A stretch of DNA of 64,000 nt, from the NCBI GenBank assembly GCA_963828415.1, contig CAWHEI010000009.1:585384-649383 (forward strand), in the 5' to 3' direction. The number at the start of each line of letters is the position of its first letter. The stretch's first letter is position 1. The stretch is from Sva-07 sp963828415. Lineage in GTDB: Bacteria > Actinomycetota > Acidimicrobiia > Acidimicrobiales > Ilumatobacteraceae. Under the pieces are notes generated by a model. That model ran no database searches. It was not told the DNA's origin and saw only the letters and a program-made list of their open reading frames with translations. Shown here in pieces: positions 8,499-16,385 of this stretch. The translations under genes and the position numbers were made by a program.

Positions 8499-9247
8499 GG
8501 CACCGTCACCGATTCGCCCGGATGCAGCAGGTGGAGGAGGTCCGAGAGCCCGGCGTCGGTGAGCGCTGTCGTGAACTGCTCGGGTGGCGAGTCGAACCAG
8601 TGGGGCAGCTGACGACGACCATCCTCCGGAGCGTAGGTTCCCCAGTGGATCGGCACGACGATGCCCGGCCGGATCAGTCCCGTGGCGGTCGCTGCCCGCG
8701 TCGGATCGAGGTGACCGATGCCGAGCGACGACCCCCACCCCCAGATCGGCAACAGCGCAATGTCGATGTCGTGCAGGTCGGACATGGTGTCGAACAGGTC
8801 GGTGTCGCCCGGGAAGTAGACGCGGCGGCCCGCACCGCTGACGACGTAGCCGACCGGCGGTGCCGAGACGCGGCTGTGAGGTCCGCGCCCGTGCTTGTGC
8901 GCCGCGGGGACCACCTCGGCGGTCACGAGCGGCCCGTCGAGGTCGATCCGGTCGCCGACGCGCACCTCGGTGACGTCCTGGAAGCCGGCAGCGGTGAGCA
9001 GGCGTCCCGTGCCGACCGGCGTGATGAATCGGGCCGTCGGGCGGATCCGCTTGAGCGACGGCAGGTGGAGATGATCGAGATGCGCGTGCGACAACAGCAC
9101 GGTGTCGACGTCGGCGACGTCCGGGGTCGGGAGCGGTCGGCGCCGTCGGAGGTGGGCGACGCGCCGGGTCAGCAACGGGTCGGTGAGGATGCGGTGCCCG
9201 CCGACCTCGACCAGCGCCGACGCGTGCCCGAGCCACTGCACCTTCAT
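8495..9247 (-). CDS. Metallo-beta-lactamase fold metal-dependent hydrolase (UlaG-like)
   Basis: About 250 aa. It starts MKVQWLGHASALVEVGGHRILTDP and has VLLSHAHLDHLHLPSL (HxHxDH metal site), a GRRVYFPGDTDL segment (metal-bridging Asp) and VVPIHWGTY (final His). This is the UlaG/NAPE-PLD-like subgroup of binuclear metallohydrolases; substrates range from lactones to phosphodiesters. Start at ATG 9247 behind a GGTGA site; in-frame GTG codons at 9256-9259 are alternatives. It overlaps the lipoprotein gene by 4 bp, so they share one transcript. Confidence 0.85.
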   Translation of the reverse strand: MKVQWLGHASALVEVGGHRILTDPLLTRRVAHLRRRRPLPTPDVADVDTVLLSHAHLDHLHLPSLKRIRPTARFITPVGTGRLLTAAGFQDVTEVRVGDRIDLDGPLVTAEVVPAAHKHGRGPHSRVSAPPVGYVVSGAGRRVYFPGDTDLFDTMSDLHDIDIALLPIWGWGSSLGIGHLDPTRAATATGLIRPGIVVPIHWGTYAPEDGRRQLPHWFDSPPEQFTTALTDAGLSDLLHLLHPGESVTVP

Positions 9248-9280
9248 GTCGTTCACCACGCCCTCAGGCTAGGGGTTTGC

Positions 9281-10279
9281 TCAACCGAGGTCGGGCCAGC
9301 GGCGCTGTTGGCGGCGGCGAAGGCCGGCGGTGCCGAGTTTGCGCCGCTCGGCGAGCGCCCAGTCGCGTCGCCACCCGGTGTGGTCGGGACCGGTGAGTGT
9401 CGGGCTCGTGCCGGCGGCGGCGCGTTGACGGGCGGTCCAGAAGTCGGTGATCGCTTCGTCGCCGAGCGTGGTGACGGCGGCGTCGATCCGAGCGGTGAAC
9501 CGGCGGGTCGACTCATCCGGTTCGGGCCGCAGCGGTGCCCCGAACACGACCTTCGCGCGGCCGGGCTTCGGGCGCTTCATCCCCTTGCCGAAGATGGCGC
9601 CCGTGCCGTCGATGAACACCGGCACGACCGGAGCACCGGTCCGCGCCGAGAGGTAGGCGGCGCCGCCCTTGAAGTCCTGCCCCCATCCGTCGGGGGAACG
9701 CCCACCTTCGGGGTAGATCACGAGGCTGTAGCCGTCGTCGACGAGACCCTTGATGAGGTCGGACGACTTGCGACCGGTGAGTTCACGGTCGATCGGGATC
9801 GCGTTGAGCGAGAGGGCAGACAGTGCGGCCTTCCACTTCTTGTCGAAGAAGTAGTCGGCAGCGGCGGCGACCACCAGCTTGTGGCGCCACATCGAGGGGA
9901 CCGAACGGATCATCAATCCGGTGTCGAGATGGCTGTGGTGGTTGGGAGCGAAGATCACCGCAGGCGGATCCTCGAGCGCTGCGAGGTCGGCGAGCCGGTC
10001 GGTGCCGACGATCTCGGGCGACGCGAGCACGCGGGCGGCGAGACGCACCGGACCTTCGACCATCACGGTGCGGACCGATGACGCCAGGGGTCGGCGCGCC
10101 CACTCGGTGTCGTAGTGAGCGCCGAGCCCGGAGACCTCGGGCGGCACCTCGACGCCACGGGGGACCGTCGGCGCCCGGTACGGGAAACCGAAGTTGCGCA
10201 GCGGCATGGTGGCACGCCGCACGGCATCCTCGGCGACGCCTGCGGCCCGCTGAGCCCGCTGGAGGTTCCGGTCGACCAT
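9281..10279 (-). CDS. 1-acyl-sn-glycerol-3-phosphate acyltransferase-like (PlsC family)
   Basis: 332 aa. Acyltransferase block I is NHHSHLDTG (HX4D), block II is NAIPIDRE, block III is YPEGGRSPDGWGQDF, and block IV is PVVPVFIDGTG. The family moves an acyl chain from acyl-CoA/ACP onto lysophosphatidate or a related alcohol at the membrane. It follows the DUF2088 gene by 8 bp and probably shares its transcript with the alcohol dehydrogenase, so an acceptor other than glycerophosphate is possible. ATG 10279 chosen. Confidence 0.85.
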   Translation of the reverse strand: MVDRNLQRAQRAAGVAEDAVRRATMPLRNFGFPYRAPTVPRGVEVPPEVSGLGAHYDTEWARRPLASSVRTVMVEGPVRLAARVLASPEIVGTDRLADLAALEDPPAVIFAPNHHSHLDTGLMIRSVPSMWRHKLVVAAAADYFFDKKWKAALSALSLNAIPIDRELTGRKSSDLIKGLVDDGYSLVIYPEGGRSPDGWGQDFKGGAAYLSARTGAPVVPVFIDGTGAIFGKGMKRPKPGRAKVVFGAPLRPEPDESTRRFTARIDAAVTTLGDEAITDFWTARQRAAAGTSPTLTGPDHTGWRRDWALAERRKLGTAGLRRRQQRRWPDLG

Positions 10280-10287
10280 CGAGATCC

Positions 10288-11874
10288 CTACTTCACGTCC
10301 GCGATCATCAGCGGCGGTGTCTTGATGTGGGTGATCGTCGGGGAGCGGCCGACGGTGTCGGATGCGATCTCGAACGCGTCGTTCATCGTCGACGCCGGCG
10401 TGAAGCCGAGCTTGCGGACCGTGGCCGCGTCGCCGCCGACGATGATCACCTTGCCGACATGCTTCATGGCGTGGCTGCCCCAGTACCACATGTAGAACGG
10501 GTGCACGCCGTGGTAGGCGTTCGTGGTGCGGTACAGGTGGCGGTACCAGTCGTCCTCGGCGTACTGCTTCTCCCACTTCTGCGACATCACGTGCGGGTCG
10601 CGGGTGTCGGCGAGCACTTCCTCGAAGAAGTCGATGTAGCTGGGGTGATGCACCGGGTGGAACTCGTTGGTGGTCGGGTGGGTGAGGATCACGACGCCAC
10701 CTTCACGCACGAGCGGCTTGCCTCGGTAGAGGTTGAAGAAGTACCCGAGCCCCGTGCACATCACGAGGATCGGGTTCATGATCGAGTGCACGTTGTAGGG
10801 GCAGATGTAGGGGATGCCCATCGTCAGGATGTCGGTCTGGCCTTCGACCTCGACGAGCTGCTGGTCGTACACGTTCTGCGTGGTCACCTTGTGGACCGCT
10901 TCGACCTCGCCGCACTGGATGCTGGTCATCTGGTGCGGCGCTTCGATGCCGTGGAAGATCTTGCGAGCGGTGCGCGCCGGCAGCTTTGCCACCGACTTGG
11001 CGGTGCCGAGGTAGAGCGCCCGGTCCTTGGCGTTCCACTCCCACTCGCGCTTCGACAGGAACTCGAACGGTTGCGGGAACGTGTCGGTGTTCAACGTCGT
11101 TTCGATCTGGAACACCTTGGGGCCGTGATCACGCATGACCTTGCCCATGCGCCACGTGCTCTTGTGGAGCTCGGACGCGTGCTGGTCCATGAACGAGTGC
11201 GACGCCTCCATCGTGGTCGGGTTGTGGTGGTGGCGGAGCGAGCGGTAGCTGGCGAGGCCCACGGCGGTCGACTTCCAGCCGCCGTCCATGGCGACGAGGT
11301 TGATGTTGACGTAGACGAGCAGATCCGACTCGGCGGCGCGCTTGTTGATCTCGATCTCTTCGCCCTGGTCGGTGGTGCCGAGGAACGCGAGGTTGTCGGG
11401 GTCCTCCGCGTCGTGCTGCGTGAGGAGGCCCCGTGGCTCGAACGCGTCGTAGACACGGTCGCCGAGGGCGTGGCGCAGTTCGAATTCGTGCATCCGGCGG
11501 TGCAGCGCCAATGCGGCGACGAGTTGCACGTCGTCGACGCCGGCGTCTGCGGCCATCGTCAGCACCTGCTCGATGATCCGTTGGCGGAGGTCGGGGCGGC
11601 GCATCTTCGGCAACGGCAGCGACACGTCGTCGAACGCGATCGTGAGCTTCATGCCGGGGAACAGCAGCGACGGCAGCGGGTCCATGTCGATCGGGTTCAG
11701 CAGCGAGGTGCGGATGGCGCCGTCGATGTCGTCGATCGCGTCGTGCGGCTCGGGTGCGTAGATGACCCGCGAGCGATCGGCGGGCAGCTTCTCGAGTCGG
11801 AAGCCCTCGCCGTGCCAGAACAGGGTGGGCGGCGTCGACTTGTCGACGTCGAGTACGAAACCTGGTCTAGGCAT
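10288..11874 (-). CDS. LarA-like DUF2088 (lactate racemase N-terminal domain) protein
   Basis: 528 aa, longer than typical LarA (about 420 aa). GMKLTIAFDDVSLPLPKMRRPDLRQ matches the LarA N-terminal DD..xP segment, and a histidine-rich middle (LALHRRMHEFELRHALGD, ASYRSLRHHHNP) may hold ligands for a nickel-pincer-type cofactor. LarA homologues racemise or epimerise 2-hydroxyacids. No larB/C/E cofactor genes are in the window, so an NPN cofactor must come from elsewhere or be absent. It lies between a zinc alcohol dehydrogenase and a PlsC-like acyltransferase on one strand. Specific reaction unknown. Confidence 0.72.
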   Translation of the reverse strand: MPRPGFVLDVDKSTPPTLFWHGEGFRLEKLPADRSRVIYAPEPHDAIDDIDGAIRTSLLNPIDMDPLPSLLFPGMKLTIAFDDVSLPLPKMRRPDLRQRIIEQVLTMAADAGVDDVQLVAALALHRRMHEFELRHALGDRVYDAFEPRGLLTQHDAEDPDNLAFLGTTDQGEEIEINKRAAESDLLVYVNINLVAMDGGWKSTAVGLASYRSLRHHHNPTTMEASHSFMDQHASELHKSTWRMGKVMRDHGPKVFQIETTLNTDTFPQPFEFLSKREWEWNAKDRALYLGTAKSVAKLPARTARKIFHGIEAPHQMTSIQCGEVEAVHKVTTQNVYDQQLVEVEGQTDILTMGIPYICPYNVHSIMNPILVMCTGLGYFFNLYRGKPLVREGGVVILTHPTTNEFHPVHHPSYIDFFEEVLADTRDPHVMSQKWEKQYAEDDWYRHLYRTTNAYHGVHPFYMWYWGSHAMKHVGKVIIVGGDAATVRKLGFTPASTMNDAFEIASDTVGRSPTITHIKTPPLMIADVK

Positions 11875-11902
11875 GAGCGAGCAACTCCTTGCGAGGGCAA
11901 AC

Positions 11903-11935
11903 GATTACATCAGGGGTCAGACCCGCGATGTAATC
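11903..11935. repeat. Nested inverted repeat between alcohol dehydrogenase and DUF2088 genes
   Basis: Outer arms GATTACATC (11903-11911) and GATGTAATC (11927-11935) are perfect 9-bp inverted repeats. Inside them GGGTC and GACCC pair around a single A. The whole forms a strong hairpin in the 69-bp gap between two co-directional genes. It could attenuate transcription, stabilise mRNA, or be a short mobile palindrome; no T-run follows on either side. Confidence 0.6.
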
Positions 11936-11943
11936 CGCGGCGA

Positions 11944-13134
11944 TCATCGGGCGACCTCGAAAGCGATCTTCACGGCACCGCGGCGGCCGGCGGTGGCGGC
12001 GTGGGCGATGGCGTCGACGTGGTCGGACAGGGGATAGGTGGCCGAGAGCAGCCGCTCGGCCCGCAGCTCCGTGGCGGTCTCGATGGCGAGGTCGAACGTG
12101 CGAACCGTGCGGCCATCCGGCAGGTGCTCGGTGCCGTAGGTGTAGGCACCCTTGAGTTCGGTCTCGCGGTGCCACAGGCCAGTGAGGTCGAGCGTGACGT
12201 CGGCCGGCATGCCGAGCAACACGACGCGTCCGCGGGGGCGGGTGATCCGGAGGCAGTCGGTGACCGTCGCACTGGTGCCGACGGCGTCGATGGTGACATG
12301 GGCACCCGATGACAGGTGGTCGCCGACCATGTGGCAGCCGGCGGCGCGGCGCACTGCGCGCGGGAGTTCGTCGGGGGCGACGACGACGTCGGCGCCGAAC
12401 TCCTTGGCGAACTGGCGCTGGTGCGGGTATCGGGCGCCGGCGATGATGCGGACGTCGGGCACGTAGCGACGAAGGCCGGCGATCGCAGCCAGGCCCATCG
12501 TGCCGGCACCGAGCACGGCGACGATCGCCGGCTGGCTGGTGTCGTGACGAGCCGCGACGACCGGTGCCGCGAGCAGTGCGGCGTGGATGCCGCCGGCGAA
12601 CGGCTCCACGAGCACGGCGCGCTCGTCGGGCATGTCGTCGCCGATGCGGTGGAGTTGTGACTCGTGGGCGACGAACTCGGGTGCCCATCCACCGCCGGTC
12701 GAGCAGCAGAACCCGGTCTGAATGCCTGGCTCGAGTGGACCCGTGGCGAGGTGGGCGTAGTCGTCGCCGTCGCCGGGCGCGGCGCCCTGAAACGGGGGAG
12801 CGAAGCCGCGGGCTTCGTGGCCGAGCACCGGTTCGAGGATCACGCGGGTGCCGTCATCGAGTTCGCCGACCACCTCGTGGCCGGGGACGAACGGGAACGA
12901 CACCCAGTCCTCGAAGTACAGCGACGCGTGGCCTTCGACGAGCGACAGGTCCGAGCCGCAGATGCCGGCCAGCCGGGTGTGCACGCGGTGCCAATCCGGA
13001 CCGGGCAACGCCGGCTCGTCGACCGAGGTGTATTCGAGCGGCCCGAGCTTGGTCGCGGTGACCGGCGAGATCGCGGAGGCGATGCGCGCCATGCCGAGCT
13101 TGCGCACCGACCGTGAGACCTGCAGCGCCCTCAT
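11944..13134 (-). CDS. Zinc-dependent alcohol dehydrogenase (MDR family)
   Basis: 396 aa. Catalytic zinc motifs LAGICGSDLSLVEGH and FVPGHEVVGEL, and the nucleotide-binding motif VLGAGTMGLAAIAGLRR, are all present. A Cys pair in the segment GFCCSTGGGWAPEF is also visible. The family oxidises alcohols or reduces aldehydes with NAD(P)H. In this cluster a fatty aldehyde or long-chain alcohol is a reasonable substrate, by inference from the neighbouring fatty acyl-CoA reductase. ATG 13134 chosen. Confidence 0.87.
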   Translation of the reverse strand: MRALQVSRSVRKLGMARIASAISPVTATKLGPLEYTSVDEPALPGPDWHRVHTRLAGICGSDLSLVEGHASLYFEDWVSFPFVPGHEVVGELDDGTRVILEPVLGHEARGFAPPFQGAAPGDGDDYAHLATGPLEPGIQTGFCCSTGGGWAPEFVAHESQLHRIGDDMPDERAVLVEPFAGGIHAALLAAPVVAARHDTSQPAIVAVLGAGTMGLAAIAGLRRYVPDVRIIAGARYPHQRQFAKEFGADVVVAPDELPRAVRRAAGCHMVGDHLSSGAHVTIDAVGTSATVTDCLRITRPRGRVVLLGMPADVTLDLTGLWHRETELKGAYTYGTEHLPDGRTVRTFDLAIETATELRAERLLSATYPLSDHVDAIAHAATAGRRGAVKIAFEVAR

Positions 13135-13149
13135 GCCGCCACCCCCACA

Positions 13150-13277
13150 TTCACGTTTGTGTTGCAGAAGTGGTGGACCGGGTCGCCGGAAACGTCACGC
13201 AAACGTGGGTGGCCCACCGCGTTCACGTTTGTGTTGCAGAAGTGGTGCACCGGGTCACCCGAAGTGTCACGCAAACG
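13150..13277. repeat. Two tandem copies of a 56-bp element with inverted ends
   Basis: Copy 1 is 13150-13205 and copy 2 is 13222-13277, period 72 bp. Both begin TTCACGTTTGTGTTGCAGAA and end with CACGCAAACG; the ends form an imperfect inverted repeat (CGTTTGTGT against ACGCAAACG). They fill the 154-bp gap between the FAR-HAD and alcohol dehydrogenase genes. The copies differ at several internal bases, so the duplication is not recent. Function unknown (REP-like element, regulatory site or structured RNA). Confidence 0.75.
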
Positions 13278-13288
13278 GAGATGGAGGG

Positions 13289-15643
13289 TCATGCGCGGGC
13301 TCCGAAGCGTTCGTTGCGTTGGCGTTCGGACAGCAGCGGGCCGATCGGCAGGCGAGGACGTGGTCCGCCGGGCGCCTTGCTCCAGTGTTCGACGAGCCAG
13401 CCGCGCTTGCGGGCGATCGCCGCGAGCCGGGTCTCGGGGTTGACCGCGACCGGGAAGCCGACCGCTTCGAACAGCGGCAGGTCCGACGACGAGTCGGCGT
13501 AGGCAACGCACTCATCGAGGTCGAATCCTTCGGCGTCGCAGTAGTCGGCCAGCACCTGGGCCCGGGCCTCGCCGGTCGGGGGCACGGTGTGCATCTCGCC
13601 GGAGTACGTGTTGTCCGGCTTGATCGACATCTCGGCGGCGACGATCTCGTCGAACAGCGGCCGCAGTCCCTCGACGTTGAAGCTCAGTGCGCCGGTGATC
13701 AGGATCGTCCGGTGGCCGAGCGCACGGTGCTGGCGGACCCGGCGCATGCCCTCCGGGAACGACTTCGTCATGATGATCTGGCCGAACATCTCACGGGCGT
13801 CGGCTTCGATCTGCTCGACCGGGGCGTCCTCGTAGCGTCGGTAGAAGTAGCGCAGGAAGTCGCTGCGGTCGGCGCGATCGAGCTTCAGTAGGCCCGGTCC
13901 CTCGACGAGGGTGCGCAGTGCGTATCGAATTCGTTCCGGGGTGTCGAGACGCCGGGTGGCGAGCCACGAGTAGCTCTCGACGACGTTCGAGGAGATCAGC
14001 GTGTTCTCGAGGTCGAAGGCAACGACCTGGCGCTTCGGGTCGAGTACCTGCTTGCGCAGCCGTGCCATCCGGTCCGACGACGGTGACGGACCGGGCGTGG
14101 TCTTGACCCGGGCGTGCTTGACGATCGACGGGAGGTGGATCTGGGTGATGTAGGTCGGCCAGTCGACCGAGCGTGGGTCGAAATTGAACGTCGCCCGGTC
14201 GGCGTCGTCGAGCTCGCCCCAGGTGAGCATCAGGTTGTCGACCTGGTAGATCGCCTCGCACTCGGTGTAGAGGCCATACAGCTCGACGTAGGTGAGCGCC
14301 CGCTCGACCTCGGTTCGTTTCGTCTCGACCTGGGCCGACCATTCGGCTTGGCGCCCGCGCAGTGGGAGGTTCTGCAGCACCTTCTCGCCGACGGTCAGGA
14401 TCGTCTTGGCCCGGTTCAGTTGGCCCTGGACGCGGCCACGACCGGGGAACCGGAACTCGGGCACGACGATGGGCTGGCCCTTGGAGTCGTAGATCGGGTG
14501 TTCGAGGAACCAGCCGCTCACGTTGTCGACGAGCATCCGGTACTTCAGCGGGTTGATGCCGCCGGAGGCCACCTGGGTGATCTCAGGCGCTCGTTCGGGC
14601 CCGAGGGCGGCGACGGCGATGATCGCGGCGACGACGATGTCGACCGGGATGACGTCGACGGTCCCCTCGGGCACGCCGGGGAACTCGTCGAGCAGACCGC
14701 GGGCGTAGGAGATCAGCACCGGCTCGGCCATCCGGAACCCGCGGATCCAGCCGGGCTTCGGTTCGGCGAGCGCGGATTCGATGATCGACGGGCGGACGAT
14801 CGACACCGGCACCGGGCCCTTGACGTCGGTGAGCGCCTGCTCGCCGAGTGCCTTGGTGAACGCGTAGGCATCGGGCCAGCCGACGCTGGCGGCGCGGGCC
14901 CGACCCGCTTCGACGAGTTGGTCCTTGACCCACTTCTCACGCAGCTGCTCGGTCTTCGAGGCGAGCGCAGGTGCGCCGGCCGCGCCGAGTTCGGTGCGGG
15001 CCTCCTTGCGGAACGCTTCGAGCTGTTCACGGCTGCGGCTCGCGGCGTCGGCGTCGGATCGCAGCCGGCGGCTGGCCTTCACCTCGTTGCGCCAGTCGAT
15101 GCCGATGTCGAATGGGCCGTCGCTGACGAGCTTCTCCGGGGCGTTGCCGCGGCGGTTGCCTGCCACGTAGCACGTCGACACGGCCACGAGGTGCGGGGTG
15201 ATGCCGATGGCGTTGCAGAGATCGGCGATGCGTGATGGGCCGAGCAGGTTGATCTCGACTGCCGAGTCGAGCGGCGAGTCGAACGACACCGCGGCGGCGG
15301 AGTGGATCACGGTGTCGCAACTGGCGAAGATCGCCCGGTCGGTGTCGCTCAGTCCCAGGCCATCGCGGGTGACGTCGCCGGCGATCGTGGTGACGCGACC
15401 GGCCACCGTCGCGAAGTCGACACCCTGTTCGGTGCACCGGGCACGCAGTCGATCGAACGCGTCGTTCTTGAAGATCTCACGGTCGGTCCGACGTGCGGCA
15501 CTCGTTCGTTGGCCGTCGCGGACGAGCAACACGAGCTCGCAGTCGGGGACCGATCGGAGCAGGCGCTCGACGAGCGCCGTGCCGACGAACCCGGTCGCGC
15601 CGGTGATGGCGATCCGTTTCCCGGCGAGCGATTCGGCGATCAC
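13289..15643 (-). CDS. Fatty acyl-CoA reductase fused to a HAD-type phosphatase-like domain
   Basis: 784 aa. N-terminal NAD_binding_4 Rossmann domain: IAITGATGFVGTALVERLL (residues about 11-29), VIHSAAAVSFDSPL, and DAYAFTKALGE with the YxxxK pair. A FAR C-terminal-like region (GLYTECEAIYQVDN) follows. From about residue 540 there is a HAD-IB-like domain: VVAFDLENTLISSN, RTILITGALSFNVEGL, and VAYADSSSDLPLFEAVG. FARs reduce acyl-CoA to a fatty aldehyde or alcohol with NADPH; the HAD part may be structural or act on a phosphate. In HAD motif I the second Asp is Glu (DLE). GTG 15643 chosen for its AGAAAGG site; regulated through the palindrome at 15668. Confidence 0.82.
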   Translation of the reverse strand: MIAESLAGKRIAITGATGFVGTALVERLLRSVPDCELVLLVRDGQRTSAARRTDREIFKNDAFDRLRARCTEQGVDFATVAGRVTTIAGDVTRDGLGLSDTDRAIFASCDTVIHSAAAVSFDSPLDSAVEINLLGPSRIADLCNAIGITPHLVAVSTCYVAGNRRGNAPEKLVSDGPFDIGIDWRNEVKASRRLRSDADAASRSREQLEAFRKEARTELGAAGAPALASKTEQLREKWVKDQLVEAGRARAASVGWPDAYAFTKALGEQALTDVKGPVPVSIVRPSIIESALAEPKPGWIRGFRMAEPVLISYARGLLDEFPGVPEGTVDVIPVDIVVAAIIAVAALGPERAPEITQVASGGINPLKYRMLVDNVSGWFLEHPIYDSKGQPIVVPEFRFPGRGRVQGQLNRAKTILTVGEKVLQNLPLRGRQAEWSAQVETKRTEVERALTYVELYGLYTECEAIYQVDNLMLTWGELDDADRATFNFDPRSVDWPTYITQIHLPSIVKHARVKTTPGPSPSSDRMARLRKQVLDPKRQVVAFDLENTLISSNVVESYSWLATRRLDTPERIRYALRTLVEGPGLLKLDRADRSDFLRYFYRRYEDAPVEQIEADAREMFGQIIMTKSFPEGMRRVRQHRALGHRTILITGALSFNVEGLRPLFDEIVAAEMSIKPDNTYSGEMHTVPPTGEARAQVLADYCDAEGFDLDECVAYADSSSDLPLFEAVGFPVAVNPETRLAAIARKRGWLVEHWSKAPGGPRPRLPIGPLLSERQRNERFGARA

Positions 15644-15667
15644 GGTTGACCTTTCTAGCACGATCGT

Positions 15668-15681
15668 CTACCAATTGGTAG
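15668..15681. promoter_or_regulatory. 14-bp perfect palindrome, likely TetR operator
   Basis: CTACCAATTGGTAG lies in the 40-bp gap between the divergent FAR-HAD gene (GTG 15643) and the tetR gene (ATG 15684). It ends 2 bp before the tetR start, so binding would block both promoters. It is the only such palindrome I noticed in this gap. Binding by the adjacent TetR protein is inference. Confidence 0.65.
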
Positions 15682-15683
15682 AG

Positions 15684-16295
15684 ATGAACGGTTCGGGAGA
15701 CATCGGCGCCTCGACGCGAGACCGGATCCTCGCGGCCGCGCTCGATCTGTTCGGCACGCGAGGCGTCGATGCGGTGTCGCTCGACGAGATTGCTCGCACC
15801 GTCGGGGTGCGCAAGCAGACGGTGCTCTACTGGTTCGAGTCGAAGGACGCACTGGTCGACGAGGTGCTCGCGGTCGCCGCCGCCGAGTTGGTGATCGTGA
15901 TCGATGCGGCACTGCGCGCCGCTCCGAACGATCCGCTCGATCGGATCGATGCCGTCGTGCGCGCGGTGTTCCGCCCCGCCGTGCGCCGGCCGGCGCTGCT
16001 CGGGTTGATCCGCGAGGTGAGCCGTCTCGACTCGGAACCAGCCGAGCGCCTACGGGCGCGCATCCAGTCGCTCGTCGATCGGGCGGTCGGCTACCTCGGC
16101 GCCGAGATGGACGCCGGTCGACTGCGCCGCGGTGACCCGAGACTGGTCGCCGCCCTGGGGTACGCAACCCTGACCGGGATCGCGACCGAGCCCGAGGCGC
16201 TGCGAGCCGTCGGCTGGCAGCCGACCCCTGCCGGTCTGCGCCACCTCCGCGACGAACTCCGAGCTTTCCTCCGCGCCGCACTCGGCCCGACCTGA
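15684..16295 (+). CDS. TetR family transcriptional regulator
   Basis: 203 aa. N-terminal helix-turn-helix: TRDRILAAALDLFGTRGVDAVSLDEIARTVGVRKQTVLYWFESKDALVDEVL (residues about 11-62). The C-terminal ligand domain is variable. It is divergent from the fatty acyl-CoA reductase gene with a palindrome between them, so it probably represses the lipid cluster and itself, with an acyl-CoA-like or other hydrophobic inducer. The ligand cannot be inferred. Confidence 0.9.
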   Translation: MNGSGDIGASTRDRILAAALDLFGTRGVDAVSLDEIARTVGVRKQTVLYWFESKDALVDEVLAVAAAELVIVIDAALRAAPNDPLDRIDAVVRAVFRPAVRRPALLGLIREVSRLDSEPAERLRARIQSLVDRAVGYLGAEMDAGRLRRGDPRLVAALGYATLTGIATEPEALRAVGWQPTPAGLRHLRDELRAFLRAALGPT

Positions 16296-16309
16296 CCCGG
16301 CCTGGTTCC

Positions 16310-16372
16310 CGTTCCCCGCACCCAGGTCTCCGGGAACAAGCCTGGTTCCCCGGGCCCTGGGCTCCGGGAACC
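16310..16372. repeat. Two copies of a 29-bp palindromic repeat
   Basis: The copies are 16310-16338 (imperfect ends) and 16344-16372, with ends GGTTCCC and GGGAACC in the second. The shared core is TTCCCCGxxCCCxGGxCTCC followed by GGGAA. A third copy lies at 27538-27566 inside a coding sequence. These two fill most of the 90-bp gap between tetR and ddl, which converge, so they may act as a bidirectional terminator. The same palindrome elsewhere points to a dispersed family. Confidence 0.75.
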
Positions 16373-16385
16373 ACCGTGTGGCCGG

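Noticed and set aside
10288..11874. Calling the DUF2088 gene lactate racemase (larA)
   Set aside because: It is about 100 residues longer than LarA, lies in a lipid-type context and lacks nearby larB/C/E genes; only domain-level similarity can be supported.
13113..13511. Short open frames through the 13150-13277 repeats
   Set aside because: They exist in both strands only because the repeat is duplicated; they have no initiation signals and run into the FAR-HAD gene in a wrong frame.
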